A stretch of 64,000 nucleotides of DNA from Chalara sp. BL73 (Eukaryota; Ascomycota; Leotiomycetes; Helotiales), in assembly GCA_918026815.1 (NCBI GenBank), contig CAKJVC010000182.1, forward strand, positions 248,001 to 312,000, written 5' to 3'. Positions 1 through 12,745 of this stretch are shown here, piece by piece (the first letter of the stretch is position 1; each line of letters opens with the position of its first letter). The translations under genes and the position numbers were made by a program. Below the pieces are notes generated by a model. The model did no database searches and had not been told where the DNA came from. It was given only the letters and a program-made list of their open reading frames with translations.

Positions 1-92
1 TCTGACAACGTCGCCAACACATCAAGAGATGTGTTCCAAGAGATCGTGAAGTTGGGAGTTGGGGAAGCCTTATGTTTTGCACCGGGTGCCAT
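1..92 (-). CDS. 5' end of a gene truncated by the left window edge
   Basis: Reading leftward, an ATG at 92 opens a frame that stays open to base 1 (about 30 codons). It begins MAPGAKHKASPTPNFTISWN and continues with a leucine-rich, ordinary-looking stretch. Upstream (93-250) the same strand is pyrimidine-rich (CT tracts), as is common in fungal promoters and 5' leaders. The product cannot be named from so little sequence. Support is the start context, the codon-like composition and the CT-rich leader. It could be spurious because the fragment is short. Confidence 0.4.
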   Translation of the reverse strand, partial: MAPGAKHKASPTPNFTISWNTSLDVLATLS

Positions 93-863
93 CGTAGATA
101 TAGAGCAGAGGGAGGGGGGAGCGATTAGCACAAAACGGCTTGGGACGGGATATCTGAGAATTAAAGTAAGAGAGAGGCTGACGAGAGATGGGGGAAGGAG
201 TGTCATGGCCACCTGACTCTCAAAGATCAGATTTTGATTTCAGGCTCCCTTACATTATCGGGGAGCTGGCACAATCATGGCGTTTGTTCATGCTGTTGCG
301 ATACCCTTTTGGCAGATAGAAAATAGAGAGGAACATAAATTCAGCGGTACAACGACATAAAAAATGGACCATACAAGACTTCAAACAGGGTGTGTGCAGT
401 GAGGTTCTCTTCCAACATTTATCACGTTTACCACAAACAGGGAGAATCAGTTAAAAAAAAAGATTGAGCTTGAAAATAGGCAAAACTTCAGGACCCTCGA
501 GGGATCCTGAAGGAAACCAGACGAACTGAGTTTATTTGACTGTTGTTGACTTGATTCGTTATATCGGGTGTGGCGTGTTCGAGTTGTTGTAATCGGCAAC
601 CAAGTTCATATCCCCAAACACAGTTTGTCCAGAACCTTTTCGGGGCCGCCTTCTGTGTTTGTTGCAGCTTGCTTGCTTAAACAAATATACATACGGTTTA
701 ACATTCATTTCTTGGATTCACGCTCTGTGATTGGCTGTCTTCGCGCTACTGTTAGGAGAATGCCCCTTTTAAGTCCAGCCTTGGAATTCGATGGACAAAA
801 GCGCATGAGCCAAATCCTTGATCGTTTTGTCCCTCTTTATATTTAAATTTAGATTGAGTTATA
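93..863. other. intergenic, no gene seen
   Basis: This stretch contains short open frames on both strands (for example 568-846 plus) with no recognisable protein features. It lies between the 5' end of the edge gene and the 3' end of the methyltransferase gene. An A-run sits at 452-460. Confidence 0.5.
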
Positions 864-2460
864 TCATACAGTAGCCATTACACTCGCATTCTTATACCAA
901 ACCAACAGTGGATTCTCACCATTCTTGGTCTCTGTTTCTTCCACATAGGCCCACCTCCTTAAGAATTCCTCATGCGACAAGACCCTTGTCAGCTTGCCTG
1001 TAATCGCGCGATACATGAGTTCCATGACATTGAAATCTGTTGGGAAGAGAATGTCAAAGTATCCTTGATGCACCTTCTTTTATTAGCTAGGTTCATATAT
1101 GTGCAGATGAAAGCTTACAAAAGGAGTAGTGACAGGAACTGTCCTCCGTTGGTATCTTGTCTGTACCACAGGCGCATTTATACCCTTTATTGTATCTGGC
1201 AAATCATGGAAGTCACTTGTCAACAAGCGATGTGAAGGAAAGTATTTCCCCAGGATATCGAAAAACTGCATCAGCCTCGTCGGGATGTACTCTGGATCAC
1301 TGAGATTTCCGGAGAATGGAAGGCTACTTCTGAGCTTTCTAAGGAGTTTGCTTTGATGAAGTGGTAATGGGTATCGTCCACCTGTCGCGGCGTGTCTTAC
1401 CCTCAAGAACCTCGAAGCTACGGGGTCTATCTGAGGTACATAAAACTCATAAAAATCTCCGTACTGGTCGATCAAGACTGTTCCCTGGAGTGGTTCTTCT
1501 GTCATGTGATCGTAACGAATCGCATCATGAGCGAAATTGTCAAAAACCTCCATTGCTAAGAAGTAGCACGGAGATGCGACCAGCTGATCCCATTCAAATA
1601 TTGACTTATTAATAATCTCGACATGCGATGAGTGGCCTTTCGAGTCAGCAGTTCGCATGAGCTGATGAGCCTGCAGCTTTGCCAAGCTGGAGGAAATCTC
1701 AATGATCTTGTATTTGGTACGCTCATACACCGACGGTGCCGCATCACGGATGTAATCGAGAATGTTAAGCATAAGTGTGCCATTCCCTGCGCCCATTTCG
1801 TATATTATCAGGTCATGGTACGGATATTGAGATAGCTTATAGTTCGAAATCAGGTAACGTGCCATGGCTTCACCGTAGTATGGCCTAAATAGCTCTGTCG
1901 GTGTATGCCATAACTGCCGCGTCTCATTCGGTTCCTTTTCATCCAGTTTATCTTCAAACTCGGTATATCGCTGACCTAACAGTTTGTGGAACTCATTCTC
2001 ATTCTCCAGATTATTGAAGTCGAACACCTCTCCTGGCGAAAAGATGACGACCTGTTTCGAGAAGTAACCATACGATGGATTGTATAATGCGTCTGTAGGA
2101 TGTTATTTTCTGGTGTCCAGCCTATAGATTATATTACCACTGACCTTCAATAAAGTCTCTGGTGAGCATCTTGACTCTTCTGGGTCGTTCTCTTCTTCCT
2201 CTCAACTGGTTGGCAGTGACCATTGGGTATTTATTATACTCCTCCATCTTGTCCCCCGTGAACAGATCAGACCTCTGCTGCCATTGACTCTCATTGCGTG
2301 TTGTGTCGTCGTTAGCTCCCCTCCTCCCTGCATAATGTCTAACTTGCGCGCCTCGTCCACTATGTATTCGAAATGGCAAGGTAGAGTGTGACCGTACGGA
2401 CTGACAGGTTCGGTGTGTGAAGAGCTGTCTAAACAACCGCGAGATAATTGGGGAGTCCAT
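864..2460 (-). CDS. NDUFAF7/MidA-family mitochondrial SAM-dependent methyltransferase
   Basis: Three exons are proposed: 2460..2145, 2092..1119 and 1073..864. The joins keep frame (RDFIE then DALYNPSYGYF; TPF then VHQGYFDILFPTDF) with good donors (GTCAGT, GTAAGC). The product is about 499 residues and belongs to the DUF185/MidA family (human NDUFAF7, an arginine methyltransferase needed for complex I assembly in mitochondria). Visible marks are the N-terminal DFI..ALYNPSYGYF signature, the SAM-binding loop EMGAGNGTL (many homologues have GPGRGTL), and a C-terminal LFPTDF motif. The first ~70 residues are basic, Arg/Ser-rich and low in acidic residues, consistent with a mitochondrial presequence. 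I chose the ATG at 2460 (MDSPIISRLF) over the in-frame ATG at 2532 because it starts the presequence directly. It is divergent from the cysteine synthase gene, 167 bp away. Confidence 0.85.
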
Positions 2461-2627
2461 ATGCCCTTTATTTACAAAAGTTTCCGATGTGAGGTCAAGC
2501 TTCACGAAAGATGCGGGTTCAAAGTGGTCCAAGCTTCGGTAAGGTCCGCCAGCCTTTTTTAAGCTTCACGAAGTCACCACCACAATTTTTTGATAGGAAT
2601 GCGCAATGTGCTAACATTGCTGTTACT
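2461..2627. promoter_or_regulatory. short shared divergent promoter
   Basis: Only 167 bp separate the start codons of the minus-strand methyltransferase gene and the plus-strand cysteine synthase gene, both with mitochondrial-type N termini. The interval must hold both promoters and leaders. An imperfect repeat of AAGCTTC(A/G)CGAAG-like sequence occurs at about 2499-2509 and 2560-2570. Co-regulation is an inference from spacing only. Confidence 0.4.
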
Positions 2628-3956
2628 ATGTCTCTGAGCAATCATCCGAAAGCTTATGGTACTGCTGCCCTAGCAACTGCCTTTGTAGCGGGTATTCTCC
2701 TAACATTAGGCTTCAAGGACTTCTATCCAGATCTTGAACGGAGATATCAGCGACGAAGGGGACAGGCCAGGAGCGCAGCAGACTCCCGTCCTGCAAGCAC
2801 ATATCTGCCTCCAGTAAAACTGGAAGACAATACACATGAATCCCGCCGATCAATCGTCGGCCCTCTCGTTCCGCCCATACCGGAAGGAATTGAGGGTTGT
2901 ATAGGGAACACACCACTATTCAAAATCAGAAGCTTGTCAGAAGCTACAGGATGTACAATACTCGCAAAAGCTGAATTCTTGAATGGCGCTGGGAACAGTC
3001 CCAAGGATAGAGTCGCACTGAATATGATCAAAATGGCAGAAGAACATGGCCTATTAACACCCTACCAGGGAGACACGATATATGAAGGAACGGTTGGGTC
3101 AACTGGCATATCGCTTGCGACATTGGCCAGAGCTAGAGGATACAAGGCGTATATATGTATGCCCAATGATCAGAGCAAAGAGAAATCTGATTTGTTACAT
3201 CATCTAGGAGCAACCGTGGAGCGAGTTACACCAGCGCCTATCACCTCAACAGAACATTTTGTGAATCTAGCAAGAATAAGAGCAAAAGAACATACCGCAT
3301 CTGGGAAAGATAATAGCAAAGGATTTTTTGCGGATCAATTTGAATCGATGGCCAATTATCAAGCGCACGTACAGACTACAGGGCCCGAAATATACCAGCA
3401 GACAGGCGGACTACTTGATGCATTTGTGGCGGGAGCTGGGACGGGAGGTACGATATCAGGAGTTGCTATACATCTTAAACAGCAGAGGGGAATGGATACC
3501 TTACGTGTAGTCCTAGCAGATCCCGAAGGCAGTGGTCTTTACAACAAGGTAAAACACGGCGTCATGTTCTCCAATACCGAGAAAGAAGGCACGCGGCGGC
3601 GTCAACAAGTCGACACTATCGTCGAGGGCATCGGCATCAACCGTATCACTGAGAACTACGAGGCTGGACGCGAGCTTATAGATGACGCAGTAAAAGTCAC
3701 CGATCTCCAAGCTATGAGGATGGCAAGGTGGCTGGTGGAGAAAGATGGGATTTTCGTGGGAAGTAGTAGTGCTGTGAACTGCGTTGCGGCTGTAGTTACG
3801 GCCCTGAACATGCCTAAGGAGAGTAGATTGGTCACTATCTTGTGTGATAGTGGAACAAGGCATTTGAGTAAGTTCTGGAAGATGGTCGGGGAACTTGGCC
3901 TGGAAGAGGAGCACGACCAAGCGGATCTACTTTCTATGCTAGATATCAAGGCATGA
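2628..3956 (+). CDS. cysteine synthase 2 (PLP-dependent, membrane-anchored, Mcy1-like)
   Basis: This is a single-exon 442-residue protein starting at the ATG at 2628. Residues about 10-27 form a hydrophobic segment followed by a basic stretch (RRYQRRRGQ), which fits an N-terminal mitochondrial membrane anchor as in yeast Mcy1. The catalytic domain shows fold-type II PLP marks: SPKDRVA with the Schiff-base lysine, the substrate loop EGTVGSTGIS, the phosphate-binding loop GAGTGGTISG, and VGSSSAVN near the end. The family condenses O-acetylserine with sulfide, but several Mcy1-type members have no proven physiological role. An upstream frame extends to 2511 but adds residues unlike a presequence, so the internal ATG is preferred. 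A cystathionine beta-synthase is excluded by the lack of a C-terminal CBS domain. Confidence 0.88.
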   Translation: MSLSNHPKAYGTAALATAFVAGILLTLGFKDFYPDLERRYQRRRGQARSAADSRPASTYLPPVKLEDNTHESRRSIVGPLVPPIPEGIEGCIGNTPLFKIRSLSEATGCTILAKAEFLNGAGNSPKDRVALNMIKMAEEHGLLTPYQGDTIYEGTVGSTGISLATLARARGYKAYICMPNDQSKEKSDLLHHLGATVERVTPAPITSTEHFVNLARIRAKEHTASGKDNSKGFFADQFESMANYQAHVQTTGPEIYQQTGGLLDAFVAGAGTGGTISGVAIHLKQQRGMDTLRVVLADPEGSGLYNKVKHGVMFSNTEKEGTRRRQQVDTIVEGIGINRITENYEAGRELIDDAVKVTDLQAMRMARWLVEKDGIFVGSSSAVNCVAAVVTALNMPKESRLVTILCDSGTRHLSKFWKMVGELGLEEEHDQADLLSMLDIKA

Positions 3957-4648
3957 TTGTCAGAGTTATGCCATGGCATTTCAACATTGGTACACTATTT
4001 CGGCATTTCAGCACCAGTGGGCAGCAATGTAGATATGCAGCTTTTTTCAGCACACGAGCCACATACGAATGCAATTGTGCTGGATATTGAAGCATAAATA
4101 CACGGTTATATGGCCACCAGGATATCTACTGCGTCGCCTGCGGGCTTTTAAAATTGCAGCTTAGGTAAGCGAGCAATAGACTGCCACTATACATAGACGT
4201 AGAACATACCTGCGCGATCAAACAAATTACAAATAATGGCACTGTGTCGTTCATGCAAGGCTACCAATGCGCAATCACATGTCACCTCATAATACTCCGC
4301 ATTTTCACAAGATAAGTATTCTTTTCACTAAGGTATGAAAGCTCTATAGCATTATCTGTATAGGATACAGAGAAGAGGTATGCATCAAATTAATTTCACT
4401 AACGCCGCCGACGCCCATCTCTCCTCACAACAGCCGTCATAAGTGAGCAAGAATCATTCATTCTTCAATGTGTGCCTTGCCAAAAGGAAGAATGCCTCCC
4501 TCCATAGTTGCAGCCCTTTGGCGCAGCCACTATGTATGATGAAGAACCAAATTAATGACGAAGCCTCAAGCCGGCATGTATCCAGGCTAGTTGTAAACGT
4601 AAACATATGTGTCTAGCTTTGACAACCAGATCGTATTCAAGCATCCGA
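3957..4648. other. intergenic between convergent genes, nothing identified
   Basis: This is the 3' region shared by the convergent cysteine synthase and CK2 alpha genes. It has no open frame of note and no repeat. It probably holds both 3' UTRs. Confidence 0.5.
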
Positions 4649-6184
<1,536 letters not shown>

Positions 6185-6624
6185 GTTGAGATTTGCGGCT
6201 GGTCAAACTGAGGATATGCGCAGAAAGAGTATTTGTGCGCTAGATAGGCGTATTTGGAGCCCCACACAGAAAGGTTAAATGGGGATATAGGAGAGTTCTT
6301 GATCGAGGTACCCCAGATAAGGGCCTCTGGAGTGATTGTACGTATGTTGTGTGAATGTTGTGGGTGAGCGAGCAGGGCAGCGCAGCAGGCGCAAGACCCC
6401 TCCATTTCAGTCTCGTCAGTGCGCCCCACTTCCTAAATTATAGCCCCAGGTTGAATTTCTTCAGCCTTGCCTGAGAACGGCTTCGCTAACAGACAACTTC
6501 GCTCGCTCAATATCCATAACTCAAAAAGACAGTGAGAAAAGGGCTCACCAATATTCCCCACCTCTAGTTACATATACGACACAATCAGCAATTCCAACAT
6601 CCTCTGCCGATCCTACTCATCAAA
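6185..6624. promoter_or_regulatory. divergent intergenic promoter region
   Basis: 440 bp lie between the start codons of CK2 alpha (minus) and RNase P p30 (plus). The interval is rich in CT/AG tracts and has no convincing gene. Open frames here are antisense extensions of the CK2 leader. Confidence 0.45.
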
Positions 6625-7599
6625 ATGCTGTTCGACCTTAACATACCTTGGTCACCCTCGCTGGATCCTGCTGAGCTTCAGCGAACAATATCCTTTGCCT
6701 CCTCTCTTGGTTATGATACAATTGCCCTGAACCACAGTATAAAGACCATAACATCGCCGATAATTAACCCAATACCTTGTCCGGTACCATTCAGCATCCC
6801 ATCCAGTATAAGTATTCTGCGACGCTGTACTGTATACGTCGAGGACCCCTCCAACAACTACCGCCTGCCCAACATTGCAGCTGCTTATGATATTCTTGCT
6901 CTTCGCCCTACATCGCAGAAGGGCTACGAAGCAGCCTGTCTTTTTCTCTCTGAGCAGTCAATCATTTCTCTCGATCTCACTCAACGTTTTCCTTTCCACT
7001 TCCGCCCAAAACCATTGATGACAGCTATAAATCGTGGATGCAAAATTGAATTATGCTATTCGCAGGCTGTGATGGGAGATGCAAGCAAGAGGCGATACTT
7101 CATTAGCAATGCTATGGCGATTCTGCGGGCCACAAAAGGACGAGGGCTACTCATTAGCAGTGAAGCTACAGGTGCTTTGGGAGTTCGAGCACCAGCAGAT
7201 GTGGTCAATTTGTTCGCGGTATGGGGCCTAGGACGAGAGAGGGGCATGGAAGCAATTTCGATTAATGCACGAGGAGTTGTGGTCAATGAGGGTTTGAAGA
7301 GGAGCTCGTTTAGAGGTGTGGTAGACGTTATTGACGGTGGTCAAAGAACGGCCGCACATGCAGAGGCCATAGCAACTGCGAAGAACGATAAAAGGAGAGC
7401 AGAGGCTATTGAAGGAGATAAAACTCCACAATTAAGCAGGAGAGCTCAGAAAAGGGCAAGGTTGGCAGCAAGGGAAGCCGAGCAGGCTGAAGGTTCTGGA
7501 ACCTCAACTCCAAAAAGCGATCTTAAATCTTCAACAGCACAGACACCATTCGCGGAATACACAAAAGAAGTCCCGAACTCCACGAAATCTAGCAGTTGA
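6625..7599 (+). CDS. RNase P/MRP protein subunit p30 (Rpp1/RPP30)
   Basis: This is an uninterrupted 324-residue frame. It starts MLFDLNIPW, the usual fungal start of the p30 family (YDLN-type first beta strand of a TIM-barrel-like fold). Later segments include YDILALRPTSQKGYEAAC, ISLDLTQRFPFHFRPKP and GCKIELCYS, all in the order expected for PF01876. The last ~80 residues are a charged, low-complexity tail (RRAQKRARLAAREAEQAE, then Ser/Thr-rich), common in fungal homologues. The product acts with RNase P RNA in tRNA 5' maturation and with RNase MRP RNA in rRNA processing, in the nucleus. Confidence 0.93.
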   Translation: MLFDLNIPWSPSLDPAELQRTISFASSLGYDTIALNHSIKTITSPIINPIPCPVPFSIPSSISILRRCTVYVEDPSNNYRLPNIAAAYDILALRPTSQKGYEAACLFLSEQSIISLDLTQRFPFHFRPKPLMTAINRGCKIELCYSQAVMGDASKRRYFISNAMAILRATKGRGLLISSEATGALGVRAPADVVNLFAVWGLGRERGMEAISINARGVVVNEGLKRSSFRGVVDVIDGGQRTAAHAEAIATAKNDKRRAEAIEGDKTPQLSRRAQKRARLAAREAEQAEGSGTSTPKSDLKSSTAQTPFAEYTKEVPNSTKSSS

Positions 7600-7747
7600 C
7601 TGACATTTTACATTTTGTCTCTAAAACCTTTGAAGTGAATGATATCTACAACTAAACCTAGTTATTTTGGCCATTTGCCATATCCCTGGTATTATCTACG
7701 CCAAAACCCATTAATACATTGTACAAAACAAATTAGCTCTTTCGTTA

Positions 7748-9309
7748 CTACCGACGCCTCCTCGGTGCGATGGTGGGCTGCGCTCTTGATCCTAATTTGC
7801 CCAGGACGAGGTTGCTGGTAAGCGAGAATGTAGCAATGTCGATGGACTCCGTCGCTGGACTGGCGGGGGCGGCGTTCTCTGCTCCTGGTGTAGCTATCGC
7901 TGCTGCTCCGCCAATAGTGAGCTGAAGGGAGAAGACGTCTGTTGCAGCTGGAGTTGATTCAGCAAGCGCTGGTACAGCTGCAGCATTGGATGTTGTTGAT
8001 GTAGACGAAGTTTGTGTGGAGCTTGGAGCAGCCTCAGGGGTTGGTGTTGCTGGCGGGATGGATTCTACGGATTCGGTTGTTGATGATAATATGGGTGCCG
8101 GTGCATTTGTCTCGCTTGTCAACGAGGATGTACTTTCGGCGGCTGCGGACGTGGGAACTACACTGCTGGAAGCGGTGATAGCTGTTGGCTGCACAACAGG
8201 GGGTGGGCTGGACGTATCGATGAGAAGACCGGGAGGAACTGAGGTGGAGACTGGCGTAATGGAGGTCGCGAGAGTGGGTTGGGCTGCTGGCGGTTGTGGC
8301 AATGCTGCAGCAACTGTAGGGAAAGACCCTCCAGAACACAGACACTGACAGCTACACGCACCGTTTGGTAACAATGTACCTTGCCCACTAGCCATTGCTC
8401 CCGAGCTACCAACTATGGGAGCAGCTGGCGCGGCCACTACTTGTGCTAGAAATATGTTAGCTTCTTATCCATTGATGTGGCTCCCATACTCAAGATTGTG
8501 GCATTGTACTTACTAGAGGCAGCTCCCTCTGCAGGACCCGGGACCGTCACAGTACTGCTCACAATAATAGTATGGGTTTGAGGCTGCTGAGTGGCCTCGA
8601 CTATCAGTGTTGAGGCCGCGGCTTGCGCCTGAACAGTTATAGTTGTGTGTTCTGTGATCGTCGAGAGAATACGCTCAGATTTCACGGCACATGTTCCTGT
8701 CTGCGCAGCCACAGGAGGTCTCTCATCAACAGTCACAGTTTCGTAGACGGTCATTGTCCGCTGTTTCGTCTCCAGAGCGGTTCCTTCTGTGGCTAGTGGT
8801 GCATCGACGGTCACGACTGTTTGAAAGGTAGTAGTGCTCTCTCCTTCAGTCGTATGCATCGTGATTGTTTGCGATTTCTTTCCATCATCACCCTGTCCTT
8901 TGCCCTGATTATTGGAATCTCCATTGTTCTTGGGTTGATCTTGGTCCTTGCTACCTTTCCCATCGCCATTTGAGTCCTTCGTCCCTAGAGTAATATTGCT
9001 CACTGCTGGTGGCTGGTTCCCGTTCAGCGCCCCAGTAATATCGTCAATGAGGCCTTGAACACCTTGGTCTTCCTGGCCCACTCCCTGATCACTCGTTGCG
9101 GAGTTTCCTCCTTTCTGAGAACCTACCCCAATCTCTGCCAGAAGATCCGACAGTCCTAGTTCCCTTCTATCGTATGCATTGGCGCGTATATGGTCATCCG
9201 CCTACTCTTGTCAGTCACCACAATCTCGACGCTCTTGACCATTCCGTACCTCTACCACACTTAACACTCCCACCGCCAGCAGTATCGACGTTCTTAGCAC
9301 GTTCCTCAT
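7748..9309 (-). CDS. Ser/Thr-rich secreted or cell-surface protein
   Basis: Three exons are proposed: 9309..9250, 9201..8514 and 8445..7748, about 481 residues. The first exon encodes a short signal peptide (MRNVLRTSILLAVGVLSVVE). Exon 2 continues ADDHIRANAYDRRELGLSDL, then an Asp/Asn/Gly/Lys-rich patch and many TVT/TVTV repeats. Exon 3 has a small cysteine cluster (CSCQCLC) followed by long Ser/Thr/Ala/Pro-rich sequence of mucin type. The end is basic (IAPRRRR), so no GPI-attachment signal is visible. The role is unknown; heavy O-glycosylation and a cell-wall or extracellular location are inferred. Open frames on the opposite strand here reflect the codon bias of Ser/Thr-rich coding. Confidence 0.7.
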
Positions 9310-10811
9310 CTCCGCAGGTTATAGTTTGAAAATATTCGATGGCTGTCCAAGCCTAATAGTAAAATATATAATCCTACAGTCCAGCCGTGGTTCAAAGAAT
9401 GTCATGAAGCGAAAATAAAAGCTGTTGGCTGCTGTAGAGACCGAGACGTGTTCTTCAAGATCAAGTAAGAGGTATCGTCGTCGATCAGCTCATCAAAGTT
9501 GGCGACTCAAAAACCCAAACTATCACCGAGTACATCGGTGCCTCTCTGAAAAATTACGAATAACGACGACAATAATAGCAAACTGCGAAAAACGACCAAA
9601 ATGGGCGAACGGTATTATTAAGGCATAGAGAGCAAAGCATGAAATTGGAGAGATGGGACGAGGATCTGAGATGTGGAGGACCGCCAAGATTGCGTAGGCC
9701 ACCTTCAGCTCCAACAAAGACGTTTCGCAGGGGTTTTCACCATAGAGAAAACGTAAAGAAACATGGCTTGTGGGGAATTTTTGGAAAACGGAAGAGAAGT
9801 GTGGTTCGATGACTTCGCGGCTTTGGTCTCAGAGGGGACGTGGGCCTATGGTGGTCAGACTTTGACAGCATGGGAGTGCCGGTGTTATGAGACGCACGAA
9901 GTTTGGGGATCCAGGGGTGAGGCTTGGCGAGAACGGTCGAGATTCATTGAGCCACTTATAGTATACTTTCTTCAATAGTTGAAATCTTCAGAATGTGGTG
10001 AGGTTGACATAGTACATAGATTCTATTGGTATAGTTCCTTAAGACCTAGGTCTTGGTTGTCTTGTTGTCGTTGTGGTATCTCAAGGCGAAAATAATCTCA
10101 GTGTTGACAGGTCGCTTAAATCAGGGGGAGGTTTGAGACCTCGGCGCTTCGAGGCACGGCGGCGGTATGAAACTCTGTGGTGATGAAATAAACAATCCTT
10201 TCGCGGCTTCAAGATTACCCACACAGTAATGAACCTCAGGATTCAGATTCCATGGCAAGGGATTGAGATGCTAGGATATCATGCACTCCTTGTGGAATAT
10301 ATTGCCGGTCACGTGATCCACGAACGAGACTTCAGATGAAGTGACGCATCGGGTAGAAACAAACCTCAGAGCCGTGGTGTACAGTCTGTAAGAGGAAGCC
10401 AAGACAAAACATTCATCAAACCTCCCTGAGACTACTGCTCTGCCCAGGAAAGAGCCTCATCCGCCTTGCGAATCTAACCCACGCTAGCAAGTCTACAGGG
10501 CTAAGCGAGAAGCTTGTGTCTCGATCATGACGATAGAGTCTACTTTTCTTAATCGAAATTTGTGAGCCGGTATACGCGAACACAGTAGAAAGAGCGCAAA
10601 CTACACTCCTTTAGGTGCTAGATGATTACATTTGACGGCTAGGCTGATATCAAGTGACCCAAATCCGATGGCAGTGCTTTGAGAACTTGATATATGGATG
10701 GCCATCCTTCCATGGTCCTTCTATTGAGACATTAGACAACGATACTTTTGAGCGAGTATCTAAAATCACATACATTTATTACGGGAATAGCATAACCGAG
10801 ACAACTTCAAG
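9310..10811. other. 1.5 kb intergenic region without a recognisable gene
   Basis: Short open frames occur (9425-9628 plus, 9523-9717 minus, 9763-9978 plus) but none has a family signature or a believable splice partner. The region contains the promoters of the divergent Ser/Thr-rich and DUF1295 genes. Confidence 0.5.
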
Positions 10812-11977
10812 ATGGCGGTTCACGTATTAGATGACTACTATCTAGCCATTACTTTTCTCATTACAGTCGCATATCAGCTCTTCTTCTTTGCGATTGCTTT
10901 CTCCCTCAAGTTCGACAAGCTTACAGGTCAGTAACCTCCCTCCCTTCCTCCGTGCTCTGCCTGATCTAAAATGGCATATACAGATTTTGCTGGTGGAACC
11001 AACTTCATCGTCCTTGCCATCATTACTCTCTCATTCAGTGGTACCCATCATGCACGCCAAATAGTCGATTCGACATTCATCATGATCTGGGGTGCTCGCC
11101 TCTCAGGGTTTCTCCTTTTCAGAATCATCAAGACTGGGAAAGATGATCGGTTTGATGACAAGCGTGATCACTTCTTCAAGTTTTTAGGATTTTGGATATT
11201 GTAAGTTCCAGGATTCTATACTTACCAAGATCTCCTTTATGACCCTCTTCTTGAGTAGTCACTGATTGTGAACCTTAGTCAAATGCTCTGGGTATGGACG
11301 GTTTCCCTCCCCGTCACAATCCTGAATTCTCCAAAAGTCTTGCAGTACAGTCAGCCCTCATTTGGTACTGGACGCGATATCGCAGGCGTGATCCTCTATA
11401 CGGTCGGCTTCATCATGGAAAGCGTCAGCGATTCCCAGAAGTATCGCTTTAGAAGCAACAATAAAGATAAATCTGCAATTTGTGACAAGGGATTCTTTTC
11501 ATGGACGAGACATCCAAACTATTTTGGGGAGATTCTCATTCAATTCTGTAAGTGATGGCCTCTATCTAACGTAATACTGATCATATGAGCCCGAGCTGAT
11601 GATTTGAAGCAATATTTATGACCGCTATATCGCCCGCCGCAAACGGCTATGTCCACGGTGGTGCATATAAAGCTCTATACGCATCCATCCTAGGAGCCTT
11701 TTTCCTCACCATCCTCCTATTGTTTGTCTCCGGTTTGACGTTACAAGAAAGGCCTGGGGCGAAGAAGCGATATGAGAAGGGTCAGCACTGGGATGAATAT
11801 GCTCGGTACCTAAACCGAACAAGCATATTGATCCCGTTCCCACCACAGATTTATGGAAAATTGCCTACAATATTGAAGAGGACGCTTTTCTTAGAGTTCC
11901 CGATCTATGTGTTTGATCCTGCGAAGCACTCCGATGCGGCGCAAGGTCAAAGAAGTGTTGAGGAAGGTGGGAATTAA
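10812..11977 (+). CDS. DUF1295 / steroid 5-alpha-reductase-like membrane protein
   Basis: Four exons are proposed: 10812..10926, 10984..11200, 11279..11547 and 11610..11977, giving 322 residues with frame kept at each join (T-D-F-A-G, F-Q-M-L-W, F-S-I-F-M). The protein is strongly hydrophobic with about six membrane segments. The C-terminal part carries the family hallmark WTRHPNYFGEILIQF, plus the downstream LQERPGAKKRY and HWDEYARYL pattern of PF06966. Members are predicted NADPH-dependent reductases or isoprenylcysteine-methyltransferase-like enzymes of the ER; the substrate is unknown for most fungal copies. All introns have clean GTAAGT/GTCAGT donors. Confidence 0.85.
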
Positions 11978-12745
11978 TTCAACGTCTTTTGTGAGCGGCA
12001 TCATAACAGGGAGTTGAAACTTGACCTGTATGGTTTCCTGTATACTACATAATATCGATCCAGGATCCATGGTCAATACCTGGAACATTTCCATTCTCCT
12101 GCCCAAGTCCGTGATTTCGGGAGTCTTTCAGTCTGTATCGACATACCAGAACTACGATCTCGTAAGATGGCCATATGGGATGGTATGAGCCCGCATACTA
12201 TCGTCCATCCCAGAGCCACTGAATCCCTCATTTGCGATCCCCACCATTTTGGCATACGCATCGTATAGGACAACCAACATCAACATCAGAACACGAAATA
12301 TCATAGGCACAACAAACAAAGTTAGTAGGGCTGGGATAAGATGGAAGCTTTTCTCTGCAACTCTTTCATTCTTAACAAATCGGAATCCAGAAAACAAGCT
12401 CGAAGACAAAGCCTCGCTGGAGCTCAAGTGATCTGCACTTTCGTCATTGAGGGGCATACAGGTGGGGTAGCCGGCTTATCGGGATTAACTAGCGTACTCG
12501 GGTCTCTCGGCCCGCCCGGTGCGACCTCTATTTTATCTCCTTCGATCGTCAACATTAACTCCATGCGGTCTTACGTGAAGTCAGAAGCTTAGAAGACTAT
12601 AAAGATGGCTAAAGCTGCCATTAAATAAGACTTCAATTCAAGCTCAAGTCACAGACGTTTCATTTTAGCTACATAAAGAATCTACATACTTCTTAAAGAT
12701 ATTTTACATTTACTTAGTTCAAGCAAACATCAGGATACCAACACC
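11978..12745. other. intergenic; possible small membrane ORF only
   Basis: This is the space between the DUF1295 and SDR genes. The minus strand contains one hydrophobic frame (listed separately at 12152-12457). The immediate SDR leader (12600-12745) is AT-rich. Confidence 0.4.
12152..12457 (-). CDS. possible small single-pass membrane protein (doubtful)
   Basis: This 101-residue frame starts MPLNDESADHLSSSE and has one convincing hydrophobic helix (about residues 40-65, LIPALLTLFVVPMIFRVLML). Just upstream on the same strand (from 12563) an ATG opens a different frame, MELMLTIEGDKIEVAPGGP, that stops at about 12432 next to the second frame's beginning. The two could be exons of one gene or a frameshifted relic; I see no good splice pair of normal size between them. 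The function is unknown and the frame may be noncoding. Confidence 0.25.
   Translation of the reverse strand: MPLNDESADHLSSSEALSSSLFSGFRFVKNERVAEKSFHLIPALLTLFVVPMIFRVLMLMLVVLYDAYAKMVGIANEGFSGSGMDDSMRAHTIPYGHLTRS

Noticed and set aside
7986..8348. 120-codon plus-strand frame (and overlapping minus frames) inside the Ser/Thr-rich gene
   Set aside because: Antisense shadow of a low-complexity Ser/Thr/Ala-rich coding exon; no signature of its own.
12341..12592. 83-codon plus-strand frame with Gly/Ser-rich end
   Set aside because: It overlaps the doubtful minus-strand membrane ORF and has no signature.
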